Below, in pieces: positions 37,304 through 45,766 of a DNA stretch of 64,000 nt. Under the pieces are notes generated by a model. The model did no database searches. It had not been told where the DNA came from and saw nothing but the letters and a program-made list of their open reading frames with translations. How positions within the stretch are numbered: the first letter of the stretch is position 1; the number at the start of each line of letters is the position of its first letter. The DNA is from Bradyrhizobium sp. CIAT3101 (lineage in GTDB: Bacteria > Pseudomonadota > Alphaproteobacteria > Rhizobiales > Xanthobacteraceae): positions 682,001 to 746,000 of the forward strand of contig NZ_CP121634.1 in NCBI RefSeq assembly GCF_029714945.1, in the 5' to 3' direction. Both the position numbers and the translations under genes were made by a program.

Positions 37304-37347
37304 GCATGGTCCGGAAACTGCGAAACGCTTTTCCGGAAAGACCATGC
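37304..37347 (-). terminator. Hairpin downstream of lysC
   Basis: GCATGGTC (37304-37311) / GACCATGC (37340-37347) with CGGAAA/TTTCCG inside. It lies 34 bases past the lysC stop on the minus strand and is followed by a moderately T-rich stretch, so a transcription terminator is likely. GCATGGTC-GGAAA arms also occur in dispersed repeats of related genomes. Confidence 0.5.
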
Positions 37348-37380
37348 TCAAACGGTAGCCTGAAGCGAGACGACCGCGCT

Positions 37381-38637
37381 TTAGGCCTGATCGAGGCCGT
37401 AGAGCGTGTGCAGCGTGCGCACCGCAAGCTCGGTATAGGCCGTGTCGATCAAAACCGAGAACTTGATCTCGGAGGTTGTAATGGCCCGGATGTTGATATT
37501 CCGTCCGGCGAGGGCCGAAAACGCCTGGGCGGCGACGCCGGCATGGCTGCGCATGCCGCTGCCGATCACCGAGATCTTGGCGACGTCGGTGGCGGTGTCG
37601 AGCCGGGCATAGCCGATCGTGGCCTTGGCGGCGGTAATCGTGTCCTTGGCGCGGTTGTAGTCGGCGGCCGGCACCGTGAAGGTGAGGTCGGTGGTCTTGC
37701 CGTCCTCGGACACGTTCTGAACGATCATGTCGACGTTGATATTGGCATCCGCGAGCGGGCCGAAGATCGACGCCGCAACACCCGGCTTGTCCTCGATCTG
37801 GCGCACCGAGATCTGGGCCTCGTCCTTCGAAAAGGCGATGCCGGTGACGACGTGGTTTTCCATGATCTCCTCCTCGCCGCAGATCAGCGTGCCGGGCGGC
37901 TGGTTGGCATGCGGGTCGATATCCTCGGGCTTGTCGAAGCTCGAGCGGACGAAGATCGGCATGTTGTGGACCATGCCGAGTTCCACCGAGCGAACCTGGA
38001 GCACTTTGGCGCCCTGGGAAGCCAGTTCCAGCATGTCTTCGAATGCGATCTTGTCGAGCCTCTTGGCCTTCGGCACGATTCGCGGGTCGGTGGTGTAGAC
38101 GCCATCGACGTCGGTGTAGATGTCGCAGCGGTCGGCCTTGACGGCGGCGGCGATCGCCACGGCCGAGGTGTCGGAGCCGCCGCGGCCGAGCGTGGTGATG
38201 CGGTTGGTCTTGGGGTCGATGCCCTGGAAGCCGGCAATGACCGCGACCTCCTTGCGATCCCTGAAGCGGGTGATGATCTCGCTGCCGTCGATGTCCTCGA
38301 TCCGGGCCGAGGCATGGGCGTCGCTGGTCTTGATCGGGATCTGCCAGCCCTGCCAGGAGCGGGCCTGGATACCCATGCCCTGGAGCACGATGGCCAGCAG
38401 GCCGGAGGTCACCTGTTCGCCGGAGGCGACGACGGCGTCGTATTCGCGCGCGTCGTGCATCGGCGAGGCCTCGGTGCACCAGGCCACCAGCTCGTTGGTC
38501 TTGCCCGACATCGCCGAGACGACCACAGCCACTTCATGGCCGGCGTCGACCTCACGCTTCACATGGCGTGCGACGTTGCGGATACGTTCGATGTTGGCGA
38601 CGGACGTGCCGCCGAATTTCATCACGAGGCGGCTCAT
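37381..38637 (-). CDS. lysC: Aspartate kinase
   Basis: 418 residues. KFGGTSV N terminus, catalytic GRGGSDTSAVAIAAAVKADRC, aspartate-binding TDVDGVYTTDPR, and two C-terminal ACT domains (DKPGVAASIFGPLADANINVD and GSGMRSHAGVAAQAFSALAG) for lysine/threonine feedback. First step of Lys/Thr/Met synthesis from aspartate, upstream of the metA branch. Adjacent to ubiG as is usual in this group of bacteria. Confidence 0.97.
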   Translation of the reverse strand: MSRLVMKFGGTSVANIERIRNVARHVKREVDAGHEVAVVVSAMSGKTNELVAWCTEASPMHDAREYDAVVASGEQVTSGLLAIVLQGMGIQARSWQGWQIPIKTSDAHASARIEDIDGSEIITRFRDRKEVAVIAGFQGIDPKTNRITTLGRGGSDTSAVAIAAAVKADRCDIYTDVDGVYTTDPRIVPKAKRLDKIAFEDMLELASQGAKVLQVRSVELGMVHNMPIFVRSSFDKPEDIDPHANQPPGTLICGEEEIMENHVVTGIAFSKDEAQISVRQIEDKPGVAASIFGPLADANINVDMIVQNVSEDGKTTDLTFTVPAADYNRAKDTITAAKATIGYARLDTATDVAKISVIGSGMRSHAGVAAQAFSALAGRNINIRAITTSEIKFSVLIDTAYTELAVRTLHTLYGLDQA

Positions 38638-38801
38638 GACGACGCGTGCATTCCTTCATAAGGATCAGTATGGTGACCCGCGCTGGGACGGATGCCCAGG
38701 GGGATACCGACCGCGCGTATACAGAGGGGCGGGGCCGGGGGCAAGCGGGTTCCTGCGGGGCAGGCTTCAGGTCCAGCCGGGGGTATGGGTTAACCGAGAT
38801 C

Positions 38802-39269
38802 ATGGCGCGTTACATCGACGAGATCCTGCAGCCCGGCGAGCGGGTGCTGTATTCGACCAATGCGCACTGGATCTTCTATTTCCCGGCCATTCTGGCCTGG
38901 ATCGTGGCGATCGCCCTGTTCGTGCTGTCCAGGCAGACCGATATCTACAGCGTGATGATCGTCTGCCTGTTCGGCTCCGGCCTGGTGGCGCTGGCCGCCC
39001 TGTTCTGGACCCTGAAGGGCTGGTTCCATCGCTTCACCACCGAGACCGACGTCACCAACCTCAGGGTTGTGCATAAGACCGGCTTCATCAAGCGCCGCAC
39101 CTTTGAAATGGCGCTCGACAAGGTCGAAAGTGTCGACGTCAACCAGTCGATTCTTGGACGTATTCTCAACTACGGCGACGTGACCATCAACGGCGTCGGC
39201 GAAGGTCGCGAGACCATCCGGACGATCGCCTCGCCGCTGGCCTTCCGTAGTTCGATCACCACGCGGTAG
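38802..39269 (+). CDS. Membrane protein with bacterial PH domain
   Basis: 155 residues from ATG 38802 (MARYIDEILQPGERVLYST). Two membrane helices (WIFYFPAILAWIVAIALFVL and MIVCLFGSGLVALAALFWTL) followed by a bPH2 domain (TTETDVTNLRVVHKTGFIKR, MALDKVESVDVNQSILGRIL, YGDVTINGVGEGRETI). Function unknown; 14 bases upstream of ubiG and probably cotranscribed. Confidence 0.88.
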   Translation: MARYIDEILQPGERVLYSTNAHWIFYFPAILAWIVAIALFVLSRQTDIYSVMIVCLFGSGLVALAALFWTLKGWFHRFTTETDVTNLRVVHKTGFIKRRTFEMALDKVESVDVNQSILGRILNYGDVTINGVGEGRETIRTIASPLAFRSSITTR

Positions 39270-39283
39270 GACCGCGCCCAACC

Positions 39284-40057
39284 ATGAGCATGCAGCAAGA
39301 TACTTCCGCAACTGCCACCGCCCAGCCCGGCTCGACCGTCGATGCCGCCGAGATCGCGAAATTCTCAAAGCTCTCGGCCGAGTGGTGGGACCCCAAGGGC
39401 AAGATGGCGCCGCTGCACCGGATCAATCCGCTGCGGCTCGGCTATATCCGCGACGCGGCCTGCCGCAAGTTCGAGCGCAATGTGCGCAGCCTCAACTGCC
39501 TCGGGGCCTTGCGCGTCCTCGACATCGGCTGCGGTGCCGGCCTGCTGTGCGAACCGCTGTCGCGGCTGGGTGCGCAGGTCATCGGCGTCGATCCGTCGGT
39601 GAGCAACATTGCTGCGGCGAAGCTGCATGCCGACAAGAGCCATCTGTCGATCGACTATCGCTGCACCACGGTGGAGGAGATCGACCCGCGCGAGCGTTTT
39701 GACATCGTGCTGGCGATGGAAGTGGTCGAGCACGTCGTCGACGTCGGCGTCTTCCTGAAGCGCTGCGCCGCGATGCTGAAGCCGAACGGCCTGATGGTCG
39801 TGTCCACCCTCAATCGGAACTGGAAGAGCTTCGCGCTCGCCATCGTCGGCGCCGAATACGTGCTGCGCTGGCTGCCGCGCGGCACCCACGAATGGAACAA
39901 GTTCGTCACCCCCGATGAGCTGACCAAATATCTCCTCGACAACCGCCTCGTCATCACCGAGCAGACCGGCGTCGTCTACTCCCCCTTCGCCGACAAATGG
40001 ACCCTCTCGTCGGACATGGACGTGAACTACATGGTCGTGGCGGAAGGCATGGTGTGA
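39284..40057 (+). CDS. ubiG: Bifunctional ubiquinone-biosynthesis O-methyltransferase
   Basis: 257 residues. Class I SAM methyltransferase with the UbiG signature: FSKLSAEWWDPKGKMAPLHR N-terminal element, SAM loop VLDIGCGAGLLCEPLSRLGA, VIGVDPS acidic motif, and membrane-contact region RGTHEWNKFVTPDEL. Performs both O-methylations in ubiquinone synthesis. Confidence 0.96.
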   Translation: MSMQQDTSATATAQPGSTVDAAEIAKFSKLSAEWWDPKGKMAPLHRINPLRLGYIRDAACRKFERNVRSLNCLGALRVLDIGCGAGLLCEPLSRLGAQVIGVDPSVSNIAAAKLHADKSHLSIDYRCTTVEEIDPRERFDIVLAMEVVEHVVDVGVFLKRCAAMLKPNGLMVVSTLNRNWKSFALAIVGAEYVLRWLPRGTHEWNKFVTPDELTKYLLDNRLVITEQTGVVYSPFADKWTLSSDMDVNYMVVAEGMV

Positions 40058-40082
40058 GGGGGGCTGCCTCCAAACATCCGGT

Positions 40083-40215
40083 GTCGTCCTGGCGAAAGCC
40101 AGGACCCATTACCCCAAGGCGGCGTTGTGGCGTGAAGCTCGTCACCACCGGTCTTCACAAAACCACTCCTTGGGGTAATGGGTCCTGGATCTGCGCTTCG
40201 CTTGTCCAGGACGAC
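40083..40215. repeat. Palindromic repeat (GTCGTCCYGG family), intact copy
   Basis: Ends GTCGTCCTGG (40083-40092) and CCAGGACGAC (40206-40215); inner CAGGACCCATTACCCCAAGG and CCTTGGGGTAATGGGTCCTG are near-perfect inverse complements. Same family as 7045-8285 and 51300-51440 but with T/A at the arm centre. Located between ubiG and a DMT transporter. Confidence 0.85.
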
Positions 40216-40322
40216 GGCGGAGTTTGTAGCGAGAGCATCGCTCCTATGACATGGGCGTCATTGACCTGACGCCATGTGCTCGGCAGTTTGCAGCAGCACT
40301 TCCCTCGCAGCCTCAAACCCCC

Positions 40323-41222
40323 ATGCTCACCGTCACCAGTCTCTGGATTCCCTTCACCGTCATTGCTGCGCTCGGCCAGGTCGCGCGCAACGCGATGCAG
40401 AGGTCGCTGACGAAGCCGCTCGGGACCTGGGGCGCGACCAATATCCGCTTTCTGTTCGGCTTCCCGTTCTCCCTGCTGTTCCTGGGGCTGGTGCTGGTTG
40501 CGACCGGCGATCACATCGGCATGCCGCCGACCGTGTTCTGGCCGTGGCTGCTGCTGGGCGCGCTCAGCCAGATCGTCGCGACCGGCTTGATGCTGCTCGC
40601 GATGAACGACCGTTCGTTCGTGGTGACGACGGCCTACCTGAAGACCGAGGCGATCCAGACCGCGATCTTCGGCTTCGTCTTCCTCGGCGACCATCTGACC
40701 TGGCTGAAGGTACTGGCGATCGTGATCGCGACCGTCGGCGTCGTCATCACCGCGCTGCGGCCCGGTGGCGAGAAGAGCTTTGCGGAATTGAAGCCGACCA
40801 TCACCGGCCTCGTTGCGGCGGCAGCGTTCGCGCTCTCCGCGGTCGGCTTCCGCGGCGCAATCATCACTGTGCCGAACGTATCGTTCGTGACCGCATCGTC
40901 GTTCACGTTGGTGCTTGGCCTGTTCGTGCAGACGCTGATCCTGACGATCTACCTGCTCTGGCGCGCGCCAAAAATACTTCAGTCGATCCTGGGGTTATGG
41001 CGGCCGTCGCTGCTCGCCGGCTTCATGGGCGCCTTCGCTTCGCAATTCTGGTTTCTGGCGTTCGCGCTGACGGCCGCCGCCAATGTCCGCACCCTCGCGC
41101 TGATCGAGGTGCTGTTCGCGCAAGCGGTGGCGTATTACTCGTTCAAGCAGCCGATCGCAGCTCGCGAGATTTTTGGGATCTTGCTGATCGTGCTCGGCGT
41201 GGCGCTGCTGGTGGGTTTCTGA
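40323..41222 (+). CDS. EamA-family DMT transporter
   Basis: 299 residues, about ten membrane helices arranged as two EamA repeats (FVVTTAYLKTEAIQTAIFGF and ANVRTLALIEVLFAQAVAYY). Start ATG 40323 is preferred; an upstream in-frame start is not conserved. Metabolite exporter or importer, substrate unknown. Confidence 0.82.
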   Translation: MLTVTSLWIPFTVIAALGQVARNAMQRSLTKPLGTWGATNIRFLFGFPFSLLFLGLVLVATGDHIGMPPTVFWPWLLLGALSQIVATGLMLLAMNDRSFVVTTAYLKTEAIQTAIFGFVFLGDHLTWLKVLAIVIATVGVVITALRPGGEKSFAELKPTITGLVAAAAFALSAVGFRGAIITVPNVSFVTASSFTLVLGLFVQTLILTIYLLWRAPKILQSILGLWRPSLLAGFMGAFASQFWFLAFALTAAANVRTLALIEVLFAQAVAYYSFKQPIAAREIFGILLIVLGVALLVGF

Positions 41223-41235
41223 CGCGCCCTGCGCG

Positions 41236-41712
41236 TCAGTTCCGGTCTTCCGGCAGTGTCGGCAGCGGCGACACTTCGATGCCTTCGTCGATCAGCGATT
41301 TTGCCTCGTCCGGCGAGGCCTCGCCGTAGATCGGACGGTGCTCCTTGTCGCCGTAATGCATCGCGCGGGCTTCGTTGGCAAAGCGCTCGCCGACATTGTC
41401 GGCGTTCTTGACGATGTGGTCGCGCAATTCTTTCAGCTTGGTCCGCAACTCGCGCTCCTGCGCCATCATCAGCGAGGTGGATCCAGACGGCGCAGCCTCG
41501 GGCGCCGGCGTGGTGGCCGGCTCCGCGGGAGGTGTTGCGCGCCCCTTCTTGCCGACGATGCGCGGCGCCATGATCGCCTTGTCGACCTTGGCCGAGCCGC
41601 AGATCGGGCAGGTCACAAGCTTGCGCTTCACCTGCGAATCGTAGGCCGACGAGCTCTGGAACCAGCTCTCGAACTCGTGCTTGCGGTCGCAATGGAGCGC
41701 GTAGCGGATCAT
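41236..41712 (-). CDS. DUF1178 family protein, zinc-ribbon-like
   Basis: 158 residues. MIRYALHCDRKHEFESWFQS and KLVTCPICGSAKVDKAIMAP provide a Cys set typical of a small zinc ribbon; the middle is Pro/Ala-rich and the C terminus (DNVGERFANEARAMHYGDKE) is the conserved DUF1178 region. Start overlaps the nitrilase gene stop (ATGA). Confidence 0.9.
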   Translation of the reverse strand: MIRYALHCDRKHEFESWFQSSSAYDSQVKRKLVTCPICGSAKVDKAIMAPRIVGKKGRATPPAEPATTPAPEAAPSGSTSLMMAQERELRTKLKELRDHIVKNADNVGERFANEARAMHYGDKEHRPIYGEASPDEAKSLIDEGIEVSPLPTLPEDRN

Positions 41713-42611
41713 GCTGATCCCCGCACCAGATGCAGATGATCCGGCCCGGCCTTGGGATCGGAGACGCCGAAGCGGCGGCCGTGCTGGAGCGAGGGGATCG
41801 CGCGACGCGCGGTCTCGACCTTGGCCGGGTCGATCTTGGCCATGATGATGCCGGGCTCGACATCTCCCTCGGCAAGGATCTCGCCCCAGGGATCGATGAT
41901 CAGCGAGTGACCATAGGTCTCGCGCTTGTTTTCGTGGGTGCCTGCCTGGGCAGCTGCGAAGATGAAGCAGCCGGTCTCGATCGCGCGCGACCGCAGCAGG
42001 ATGTGCCAGTGCGCCTCGCCGGTCTTGCGGGTAAAGGCGGAGGGAACGGCGATGAAGTAGGCACCACTTTCAGCGAGCGCGCGGTAGAGCGCGGGGAAGC
42101 GCACGTCGTAGCAGATCGTCAAGCCAACGCGGCCCCAGGGCAGGTCGGAGATCACGGCGGTCTCGCCCGGCTGGTAATTGGCGGATTCGCGATAGCTCTC
42201 GCCGTCCGGCAGCTCGATGTCGAACATGTGGATCTTGTCGTAGCTCGCAAGGACGTTGCCCTCGGGCCCGATCAGGAAGGAGCGGTTGACCGCCTTCTCG
42301 GCTGAGAAGCGCAGCGCCAGCGAGCCGACATGGATGTGGATCTTCAGCTCGGCGGCGAGCGCGCGATACGCCTTCAGCGAGGCGTCGTCCTCTTCGCTCT
42401 GCAGATGCTCGAACAGCGCCTTGCGGTTCAGCTGCATCATGTTGCTGACTTCGGGCGTCTGCACGTAGTCGGCGCCCTTGGCTGCCGCCTCCCGGATCAG
42501 TCTTGTTGCCTGCGCGAGGCTCGGCTCGGGCATCAAGCCGGTGCGCATCTGAATCATCGCCGCGGTGAAGGTGCGATTCTGAGCTTGATCTCGAGCTTGA
42601 TCTTGGCTCAT
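41709..42611 (-). CDS. Carbon-nitrogen hydrolase, Nit2/omega-amidase-like
   Basis: 300 residues from ATG 42611. Nitrilase triad: E in QTPEVSNMM, K in YDKIHMFDIEL, C in LTICYDVRFPALYR. The VRFP and SAFTRKTGEAHWHILL sequences match the Nit1/Nit2 subgroup, which deaminates omega-amides or deaminated glutathione. Overlaps grxC (ATGA) and DUF1178 by four bases each, forming a tight grxC-nit-DUF1178 operon. Confidence 0.9.
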   Translation of the reverse strand: MSQDQARDQAQNRTFTAAMIQMRTGLMPEPSLAQATRLIREAAAKGADYVQTPEVSNMMQLNRKALFEHLQSEEDDASLKAYRALAAELKIHIHVGSLALRFSAEKAVNRSFLIGPEGNVLASYDKIHMFDIELPDGESYRESANYQPGETAVISDLPWGRVGLTICYDVRFPALYRALAESGAYFIAVPSAFTRKTGEAHWHILLRSRAIETGCFIFAAAQAGTHENKRETYGHSLIIDPWGEILAEGDVEPGIIMAKIDPAKVETARRAIPSLQHGRRFGVSDPKAGPDHLHLVRGSA

Positions 42612-42883
42612 GAGACCGCCTTGACGCTTTCGAGGAGGCCGTCGAGCTTGCCTTCGCGGTCGAGCGCGTAGAGGTCGTCGCAGCCGCCGATATGGGTTCC
42701 GCCGATCCAGATCTGCGGGAAAGTCGAGCCCTCGCCGGCGCGGTCGTACATCTCCTCGCGCCAGGACGGGTTCTGGGCGACGTCGAATTCCCTGAAGGTC
42801 GCTTTCTTGCGGGTCAGAAGCGACCTGGCGGCGGAACAATAGCCGCATCCCGGCCTGGTGTAGATCTCGACAGCAGAGGTCAT
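42608..42883 (-). CDS. grxC: Glutaredoxin 3
   Basis: 91 residues from ATG 42883. Thioredoxin fold with active site CGYC in YTRPGCGYCSAARSL and the cis-Pro/GSH loop TFPQIWIGGTHIGGCDDL. CGYC rather than CPYC is found in many alphaproteobacterial GrxC. Immediately downstream of comF on the same strand. Confidence 0.94.
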   Translation of the reverse strand: MTSAVEIYTRPGCGYCSAARSLLTRKKATFREFDVAQNPSWREEMYDRAGEGSTFPQIWIGGTHIGGCDDLYALDREGKLDGLLESVKAVS

Positions 42884-42930
42884 GGCGTCCAGCGCTCTCA
42901 TGTCATGAATTTATTGAATTATATGGGACT

Positions 42931-43728
42931 TTACCGGCTCTCGACAACCCGGGCAAAGACCAGCACGTCGACCTGGGCCGCCTTGGCGCGAAGAAGTGCA
43001 CGCGCGCAGGCATCCAGCGTCGCGCCTGATGTCAGGACATCATCGACAAGGATGACGCGTCGGCCCTGGACCTCGGCCTGGCGGTCGGGGGATACCTGGA
43101 ATGCGCCCTGCACATTGATGGCGCGCTGGGCCCGCGACAGGCCGATCTGCTGCTCGGTGGCGCGTACCCGGCGCAGCACCTCGCTCCGGACCCTGACCCC
43201 GCTCTGCCGCGCGATGATGTGCGCCAGCGCGCCGGACTGGTTGTAGCGGCGGCGCCAGGCCCGGCGCCAATGCAGCGGCACCGGCACCAGCATGTCAGCG
43301 CCGGCAAGCAGTTCGCCGCCCGCGCGCGCCATCCAGCGGCCCATGGCGGGCGCCAGATCGGTGCGGTCCTGGTATTTCAGCGCATGCACCAGCGTGCGCG
43401 CGACGTCGTCATAACGCACCGCCGCGCGTGCCCGCTGGTAGGCGGGCGGGCTCGCGATCGCCTCCATCGACAGCATGTCGGGGCCGGGATCGTAGACAAA
43501 CGGGATGCCGAGCCGTGGGCAGTAGGGACGTTCGATGAACGACAATTTTGCCCAGCACGCCGCACAAACGCCCTCGCCATCGACCGGCTCGCGGCAGGAC
43601 ACGCACAGCGTCGGCAGCGCAATGTCGAGCGCAAGCCGCGCCGCGCGCGACAGCACGTGGCGGCCAGCCGTCCATGCGGCGCGCAAGGGTTTGGCGATGG
43701 AGCGGGTCGGGGCGGCGTCGGCGTCCAT
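42931..43728 (-). CDS. ComF family phosphoribosyltransferase-fold protein
   Basis: 265 residues. N-terminal zinc-ribbon CVSCREPVDGEGVCAACW and C-terminal PRPP-binding loop VILVDDVLTSGATLDAC. ComF-like proteins are linked to DNA uptake in competent bacteria but are widespread outside them; no competence genes are nearby. Divergent from the methyltransferase gene by 64 bases. Confidence 0.92.
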   Translation of the reverse strand: MDADAAPTRSIAKPLRAAWTAGRHVLSRAARLALDIALPTLCVSCREPVDGEGVCAACWAKLSFIERPYCPRLGIPFVYDPGPDMLSMEAIASPPAYQRARAAVRYDDVARTLVHALKYQDRTDLAPAMGRWMARAGGELLAGADMLVPVPLHWRRAWRRRYNQSGALAHIIARQSGVRVRSEVLRRVRATEQQIGLSRAQRAINVQGAFQVSPDRQAEVQGRRVILVDDVLTSGATLDACARALLRAKAAQVDVLVFARVVESR

Positions 43729-43792
43729 GAGGGGAGGCTAGCGCCGCATTCACCGGATTGCCAGAACACTCGTGATCGGCGTAACCAGCGGC

Positions 43793-44641
43793 ATGGCCCA
43801 GACCCCGCACACGCCGCCCGCCTTGTTCGATCGTGCCCTGCTGCACGCGCGGCAGCGGCGTGCTCAGGTGCAGGGCGAGGTGACATTTCTGCTCGACCGG
43901 GTCGCCGAGGACATGTCCGACCGGCTGGCCGCGGTGATGCGCGAGTTTGATGCGCCGGCCGATCTCTGGACGCCGGGCGAGGGGCTCGCGGGGCTGCGGA
44001 CGCGGCTGCCTTCAATCCAGCGCATTGGGCTCGATGCAGCGGGTGCGGAGAAATTGCCCTTTGCGCCGGAGAGCCTCGATCTCGTCGTTTCGGCGCTGGC
44101 GCTGCAATTCGTCAACGATCTGCCGGGCGTGCTTGCGCAGGTTCGTCGCGCGCTGAAGCCGGACGGTCTGCTGCTGGCTGCGATGATCGGTGGCGACAGC
44201 CTGACCGAGCTCCGGCAATCCTTTGCCGAGGCGGAGGCCGAATGCGAGGGCGGCGTGTCGCCGCGCGTGGCGCCGTTTGCCGATCTCAGAGACATCGGCG
44301 CGCTGTTGCAGCGGGCGGGCTTTGCGCTGCCGGTCACCGACGTCGACCGCGTCGTGGTGCGCTATTCCAGCGCATTCGCGCTGATGCAGGATCTCCGCCG
44401 CATGGGCGCGGCCAATGTGCTGATCGAGCGGCGTCGCGCGCCGAGCCGTCGCGCGACGCTGCTGCGCATGGCCGAAATCTATGCCGAGCGCTTTGCCGAT
44501 GCCGATGGGCGCATTCGCACCACCTTCGATATCATCTGGCTCTCCGGCTGGGCCCCGCATGCGAGCCAGCAGCAGCCGCTGCAGCCGGGATCGGCCAAAG
44601 CGAGCCTGGCGGAGGCGGTGAAGAAGGCGGGGAAAGAGTGA
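43793..44641 (+). CDS. Methyltransferase-domain protein, NDUFAF5/BioC-like
   Basis: 282 residues from ATG 43793 (GTG 43772 also in frame). N terminus FDRALLHARQRRAQV and the LDLVVSALALQFVNDLPGVLAQVRRALKPDGLL core resemble mitochondrial NDUFAF5, an arginine hydroxylase/methyltransferase-fold assembly factor of complex I. The glycine-rich SAM motif is weak. Convergent with mutT across a dispersed repeat. Confidence 0.82.
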   Translation: MAQTPHTPPALFDRALLHARQRRAQVQGEVTFLLDRVAEDMSDRLAAVMREFDAPADLWTPGEGLAGLRTRLPSIQRIGLDAAGAEKLPFAPESLDLVVSALALQFVNDLPGVLAQVRRALKPDGLLLAAMIGGDSLTELRQSFAEAEAECEGGVSPRVAPFADLRDIGALLQRAGFALPVTDVDRVVVRYSSAFALMQDLRRMGAANVLIERRRAPSRRATLLRMAEIYAERFADADGRIRTTFDIIWLSGWAPHASQQQPLQPGSAKASLAEAVKKAGKE

Positions 44642-44642
44642 T

Positions 44643-44750
44643 CCTCATGGTGAGGAGGCGCGTTAGCGCCGTCTCGAACCATGCAGGCCCGGCTCTCGCC
44701 GTATGGCCATCCTTCGAGACGACCGATTCGCGGTCTCCTCGGGATGAGGT
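44643..44750. repeat. Dispersed palindromic repeat, CATCCT/GGATGAGG family, copy 1
   Basis: Begins CCTCATGGTGAGGAGGCGCG and ends CGGTCTCCTCGGGATGAGG, with GTCTCGAACCATG and CATCCTTCGAGACG inside as inverse arms. The same block order recurs at 59634-59764. Confidence 0.75.
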
Positions 44751-44756
44751 CCGAGC

Positions 44757-45167
44757 TCACATCAGCAAATCAATCAGATGCGGGATCAGCGGAATGTCCG
44801 CCGGCGGCATCGGATAGTCGCGCAATTTGTTGGCGCGGACCCAGGCGAGCGTCTGGCCTTCACGGGCCTCGACGATCCCCTCCCAGCGCCGGCAGATGTA
44901 GAGCGGCATCAAGAGATGAAAGGTCTCGTAACCGTAGCTCGCAAAGGTGAGCGGCGCGAGGCACGGCTCGGCGACGGTGATGCCGAGCTCCTCATGGAGC
45001 TCGCGGATCAGGCTCTGCTCCGGCCGCTCGCCGGGCTCCAGCTTGCCGCCGGGAAATTCCCAGAGGCCCGCGAGCGTCTTGCCTGGCGGGCGCTGCGCGA
45101 TCAGCACGCGCTTGTCGGCGTCGACGAGTGCACACGCCACCACCAGTGTCAGTTTGAGATCGGCCAT
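44757..45167 (-). CDS. mutT: 8-oxo-dGTP diphosphatase, Nudix family
   Basis: 136 residues. Complete Nudix box from GGKLEPGERPEQSLIREL to HEELGI. MutT-type start LTLVVACALVDADKRVLIAQRP. Removes oxidised nucleotides. On the minus strand, downstream of argJ but separated by the small secreted protein gene on the plus strand. Confidence 0.93.
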   Translation of the reverse strand: MADLKLTLVVACALVDADKRVLIAQRPPGKTLAGLWEFPGGKLEPGERPEQSLIRELHEELGITVAEPCLAPLTFASYGYETFHLLMPLYICRRWEGIVEAREGQTLAWVRANKLRDYPMPPADIPLIPHLIDLLM

Positions 45168-45393
45168 GCGTGATTGTCGCTCGCTGAAGGTGATCGCAAC
45201 GCTTCGCTAGCCCGTTGCGGCCGGCGTTTCTACGATCTCCACACGTCAGATTCAATCGAGGGTTCTTGGCTCGGGAACACGCAAACCTTCCGGGGTCGAT
45301 CATCCGTGCGGGCAACAACAGCTTGCGCTGTGTTTCGGCATCTATCTATAATTGAGCTCGTCGAGGGGCGCTCGATGATAGGGGGCATGCAAG

Positions 45394-45762
45394 ATGAAGT
45401 CGGTCGGAATTGTTGTCGTCGCAATGTCAGTTATGGCCGGGCCCGCCGTTGCGGACTCCTGCATCGTGCCGTTCATCAAGACCCTGGACAACCAAACCGT
45501 GTCCGGGACGATGTATGCGGCCAGCGGAAAACGCTGCAGCATCATCGTAGCGCGCACGCGGGGCCCCATCTTCAGCGCCCGCGTGGTCACGCAGCCGGGC
45601 AACGGCAGCGTATCGATCAGTGGCAATCGAGTGATTTATCTTTCCCGCCCCGGCTATGTCGGGGACGATCGCTTTGTTTATGCCCGTCAGGGACTGGATG
45701 CGGTCAATCGGCCGATCACGCGGACAGTCGACGTCAGCGTGAAGGTCTCCAGCCGGCTCTGA
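45394..45762 (+). CDS. Small secreted protein with Ig-like fold pattern
   Basis: 122 residues. Signal peptide MKSVGIVVVAMSVMAGPAVA then DSCIVPF. The mature part has two cysteines (CIVPF, KRCSII) and the strand pattern VVTQPGNGSVSISGNRVIYL followed by GYVGDDRFVYARQ, which resembles cadherin/Ig-like modules found in many exported proteins. Function unknown. Converges with argJ. Confidence 0.7.
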   Translation: MKSVGIVVVAMSVMAGPAVADSCIVPFIKTLDNQTVSGTMYAASGKRCSIIVARTRGPIFSARVVTQPGNGSVSISGNRVIYLSRPGYVGDDRFVYARQGLDAVNRPITRTVDVSVKVSSRL

Positions 45763-45766
45763 CCCG

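Larger units (their letters stand above)
37032..37380. other. lysC-ptsP intergenic region with three palindromes
   Basis: 349 bases without a gene. Holds GTTTTGC/GCAAAAC (37220-37226, 37230-37236), the 30-base palindrome at 37244-37273 and the lysC-proximal hairpin 37304-37347. See separate entries. Confidence 0.6.
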
